DNA from: Cucumis sativus | Lineage: Eukaryota; Streptophyta; Magnoliopsida; Cucurbitales; Cucurbitaceae | Assembly: GCF_000004075.3 (NCBI RefSeq) | Contig: NC_026656.2 | Coordinates: 8,804,001-8,868,000, forward strand | Direction: 5' to 3' | Length of the DNA stretch: 64,000 nucleotides | Shown: positions 60,777 through 64,000 of the stretch, piece by piece | How the letters are laid out: each line of letters begins with the position of its first letter | How positions within the stretch are numbered: the stretch's first letter is position 1 | The notes under the pieces: generated by a model | The model's input: only the letters and a program-made list of their open reading frames with translations | What the model was told of the DNA's origin: nothing | Databases searched by the model: none | Position numbers and translations under genes: made by a program

Positions 60777-62565
60777 AGAAGAATATTCTTATATTGAAAT
60801 AAAAATTTGATAATACTCACATTAGTCAATAAAAACTAGAATATGGTAGCTTCAATTAAATTAAGGCATTATTTTGTTTGAATAGCAATATAAAGGGTTA
60901 TAGGAACTATAATATGTTATTTTGAGGTGTGATTAATTAATATATATTAATTAGATTTTTGTTGCTCATTGTCAATGACAAAGACATTTTGTAAATTTTA
61001 ATTTTAAAAAAATGACTAAAATCAAAATTGAAATATATAGAAACCATAAATATACATAACCTTTAAAAATAGAAATTCTCATATGAGCCTTTGACATGCA
61101 TGAATTAAACCATGCATGCTTTCAAAATAAATTTTCTTTTTTTGAAAAACTATAATATATATATAATAAGTAGGCTTTTTGGGAAAAGAAAGAGGTGTGG
61201 ATAGCACGTTAACGTATTTGGAAGTGCTTTCAAGTTCCTAGTAAAGAATATTTTTCCTTTTTAGTTTTAATAATAAAAGCATTCACTTTTTCTTCCAACT
61301 TTACTATTTTGTTTTTATAAAGAAAAAAAAAAAAAGCCTTATTTTCAAGTAATAAAATTTTTAAATGTCGATTTTAAGCTTTACTTTAAAGAATATTTTG
61401 AGTATTTACCATATAGGATAAGATGACTTTGGATATGTGTAATAAATAATAACATCTTCACTACAATATATTGAAGTCATAAGAGGATTTTCATTTTCAA
61501 TGAATAATTGCAAAGACTAAAACCAGTATTATTTTTAAGAAGTTGAAAGATTAATATAAATATTTTAAAAATTTGTAAGTCAAAAGAGATTTTGAGCCTA
61601 ATACTTATATACATTATTATAAGACCAAGGTAACATGTATGTTGTTAGAATGAAGTACTATTATAGAATAATATAATAATCAAAGCTTAATTGAAAATTA
61701 AAATTTATAATAGTTGACAAAATTACATAAAAAAGAACAAATTTATGTGGTTGATAACGTATTTATGTAACCATTGTATATTTGTTAAATAATTGATATA
61801 GTATATCTAAGTGATTGTTAAAGATGAGAATGAGATGAATCAGAAAGTAGAGTTTGGAATAATGTTATTAAAGGAAAAGGAAAAGTGTGTGAGGATGAAA
61901 AGAGGGAAAAAGAAGAAATTTTTTGAAAGTAGAAAGTAAAAAGCAAAATGATTTTGGACCACATTAAAATAGTGGAAATTAATTTAGATGAGATGACAAA
62001 AATATCATATATTGTTATATTTTAGAGTTGTATAACTTCATATTCATATGGTTTCAATTTTGCTCTTTCAACTTTTAATTTTGTGTTTAATTAATTTTTT
62101 GTTTTTAAATTTATGTTTAATGGACTTCTAAACAATGGTTTTTTAAAAAGTAACTCATTATGTATAAAGATGAAAGAATTTGGTCCTATTATATGTTAAT
62201 TGGGTTCATTTGGATTTTAATTTTCGTTATGATTTTTATACTTATAACATTGGTTCTCCTTTACCTTCAAAATGTTCCGTGAAATTTCAAAAAGTGACCA
62301 CAGAAAATATGGAGTATTATGGAAAAAATTTGGTTCTTTATTTATGAAAATTTTAGTTATAATTTTCTCGAATATAATTCTATAAATGATATAGTTGCTT
62401 GAAGAATCGACAAATGGATGATTCATGTGCAAATTTATTCTAAAAACAACGTGAAAATATAAACAAATGACAAAAACAGTACAAAGTAAAAAATATTGAT
62501 AAAATAGATATAAAAATTGTGGGTCACCCACATACCACCAGGTCACTCCACTGCTTACTAGAAGT
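60777..62565. other. AT-rich intergenic region
   Basis: No gene. A 109-codon minus-strand reading (62217-62546) has no known family and is probably chance. Confidence 0.5.
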
Positions 62566-63075
62566 TACGGGTGGAATCGGATTGAGTTGAGAGATATTCT
62601 TAACCCAATCCATATTTTTGGTTATTTGGATTGACAACTCAAATAATTCGAATTTAGTTTCTAATCCAATCCAATCCAACCGTAAAATATGGGTTGGATT
62701 GTGGAATTGTATATATAATTTTTTTTAAAAAAATTTTGTTCCTATTTTCTAGTTTCTAATGGTTATAAAAGTTTCTAATTTTTTTTAAAAAAAAATTTTG
62801 TTCCCATTTTATAGTTTCTAATAGTTATAAAAGTTTCAAATTGTTACGTTTAAAACTTTCATACAATAATATTTGTTTATTTATTTATTTATATATTATA
62901 TTAATTCAGATTGAGTTACCAAATTTTTCGATCCTCAAACTTGGAACCCAACTCAACCCGAAAAAATTAAATTTTTTTAACCCATATATTTTACCCTAGC
63001 CCAACTCAACTCTTATAATATGGGTTGAATAGTTCGAGTTATTCGAGTTTAACCTATATTTGTACACTTTTGAAA
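62566..63075. mobile_element. MITE-like element of the same style as 52716
   Basis: Left part: CGGATTGAGTTGAGAG, TAACCCAATCC and GGGTTGGATTG. Right part: CAACTCAACC, CCAACTCAACTC and GGGTTGAATAG, ending in TTGTACACTTTT; read inward from about 63070 this gives GTGTACA. The inverted GGGTTGG/CCAACCC wording and the GTGTACA end match the elements at 52716-53457. The left terminus is not preserved as GTGTACA. Confidence 0.45.
62717..62838 (+). repeat. Tandem duplication, period 60 bp
   Basis: AATTTTTTTTAAAAAAATTT...GGTTATAAAAGTTTC occurs at 62717-62776 and again at 62777-62838. Only a few differences (for example CTATTTTCTAG against CCATTTTATAG). Confidence 0.85.
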
Positions 63076-63183
63076 GGGTGAAAATTGTAAACCTAATTTA
63101 CAACTTCCATCTAAGAGTTTAACCTATATTTGTACACTCTCAAAGGGTGAAAATTGTAAACCTAATTTACAACTTCCATCTAA
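63045..63183 (+). repeat. Tandem duplication, period 70 bp
   Basis: GAGTTTAACCTATATTTGTA...CAACTTCCATCTAA occurs at 63045-63114 and 63115-63183 with about three differences. The first copy overlaps the right end of the MITE-like element, so that end was duplicated together with its flank. Confidence 0.9.
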
Positions 63184-64000
63184 GATTTACAACTATTGTT
63201 ATCGGTGTCTTATTTTATATTTTGGGTTCAATTTTCTACTGCTTTAGATTTTCTTATTTTGATTAGAAAAAATTCTTATTATGGGCCAAAGTACATGTTT
63301 TATAAACATATAAAGACAATGTAGTTTTCTTTAGAAAAAAAAATGAAGAAAAGAAACAACACTAAGTCACGAAAAAAAAAAGTGAAAAAAGAAAAAAAAA
63401 AGACTTAACGTGGTTAGTAATTAAACCCGAGTCTAAAATATAGTTAGTAACAAATTTATATATCTTAAATGAAAAACGTATACCAAATTCACAATTTTCG
63501 TCCTCTCATGTGATGGGATAAAAATCGTAGACTGATTCGCAATTTCGACAACCATTTTTTTTATCTAAATAATATTATGTTAAAAAGATATTCATCTTTC
63601 TGATTAGGTTTAAATGTTCCACAAACTTATTTACACAATTTTCAAACCCGTTTAGATTCTAATAATCCATGGTTTTACAAAGAAATTTGGTTCACGTACA
63701 TTCAACTAATTTTACGAAAGAATTTATTTGACCCGATAATACTTTCGACAATATTTGAATGTCAAAAAAATTTAGGTCACCAATCACCCTAAATTGAACA
63801 ATCAGTCATGTTATCAATGTTATTGTAATAGTCATTGTTTTACACTGAAGCTATGTTATCAATATATTAATATATTTATTTATATAGAATAAAATAAATG
63901 ACACTTTTTAAGTTGGAGATTTAATATCAGTGTTAGAACTATTAGACTTGCAAATATATCAATATATGGATGAATACTTTCATCAAAATTCAACATACCC
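63184..64000. other. AT-rich intergenic region to the window end
   Basis: No coding signal or bounded repeat. A poly-A-rich stretch lies at about 63330-63400. Confidence 0.5.

Overview
The window is nuclear DNA of a flowering plant. Genes have GT-AG introns, the non-coding DNA is very AT-rich, and the proteins include plant-only families: an AP2/ERF factor, an ARID-HMG protein, a LECRKS-type kinase and a plant pectin methylesterase. It is clearly a eudicot. The wording of the decayed copia and Harbinger proteins and the AT-rich base composition make me think of Cucurbitaceae, but that is an impression from memory and was not tested.

Layout. At 1-0.5 kb is the last exon of a 26S proteasome RPN2 gene. 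At 2.3-3.9 kb is a complete four-exon cytosolic ribosomal protein L13a gene with a telo-box promoter and a 25-bp minisatellite in its last intron. At 4.7-6.4 kb are a decayed LINE fragment and a non-autonomous element with long inverted ends. At 8.1-11.3 kb is a five-exon pectinesterase with a tRNA-derived SINE inserted exactly behind its stop codon. At 13.9-16.3 kb (minus strand) is an intronless tandem-kinase protein of the LECRKS2 type. From 16.7 to 33 kb there is no intact gene; this stretch holds a GC-rich promoter-like island, LTR-like remnants, a truncated copia element and a decayed PIF/Harbinger transposon (transposase, Myb/SANT ORF and right end).

At 33.3-39.1 kb is an ARID-HMG gene (HMGB15 type) with a long 5'UTR intron, a duplicated splice-acceptor segment, a uORF and one GC-AG intron. 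At 41-45 kb are copia remnants. At 45.7-49.2 kb is a two-exon ubiquitin-conjugating-enzyme-like gene whose catalytic cysteine position is glycine. At 50.5-51.7 kb (minus) is an ERF062-type AP2/ERF gene. The last 12 kb are AT-rich, with MITE-like elements and local tandem duplications but no recognisable gene.

The genes are unrelated neighbours, as is usual in plant chromosomes, and form no pathway or operon. The most interesting items are the cysteine-less E2, the SINE with a clean target-site duplication that overlaps the PME stop codon, and the unusual 5' leader and GC-AG intron of the HMGB15-type gene. I found no convincing new multi-gene system.
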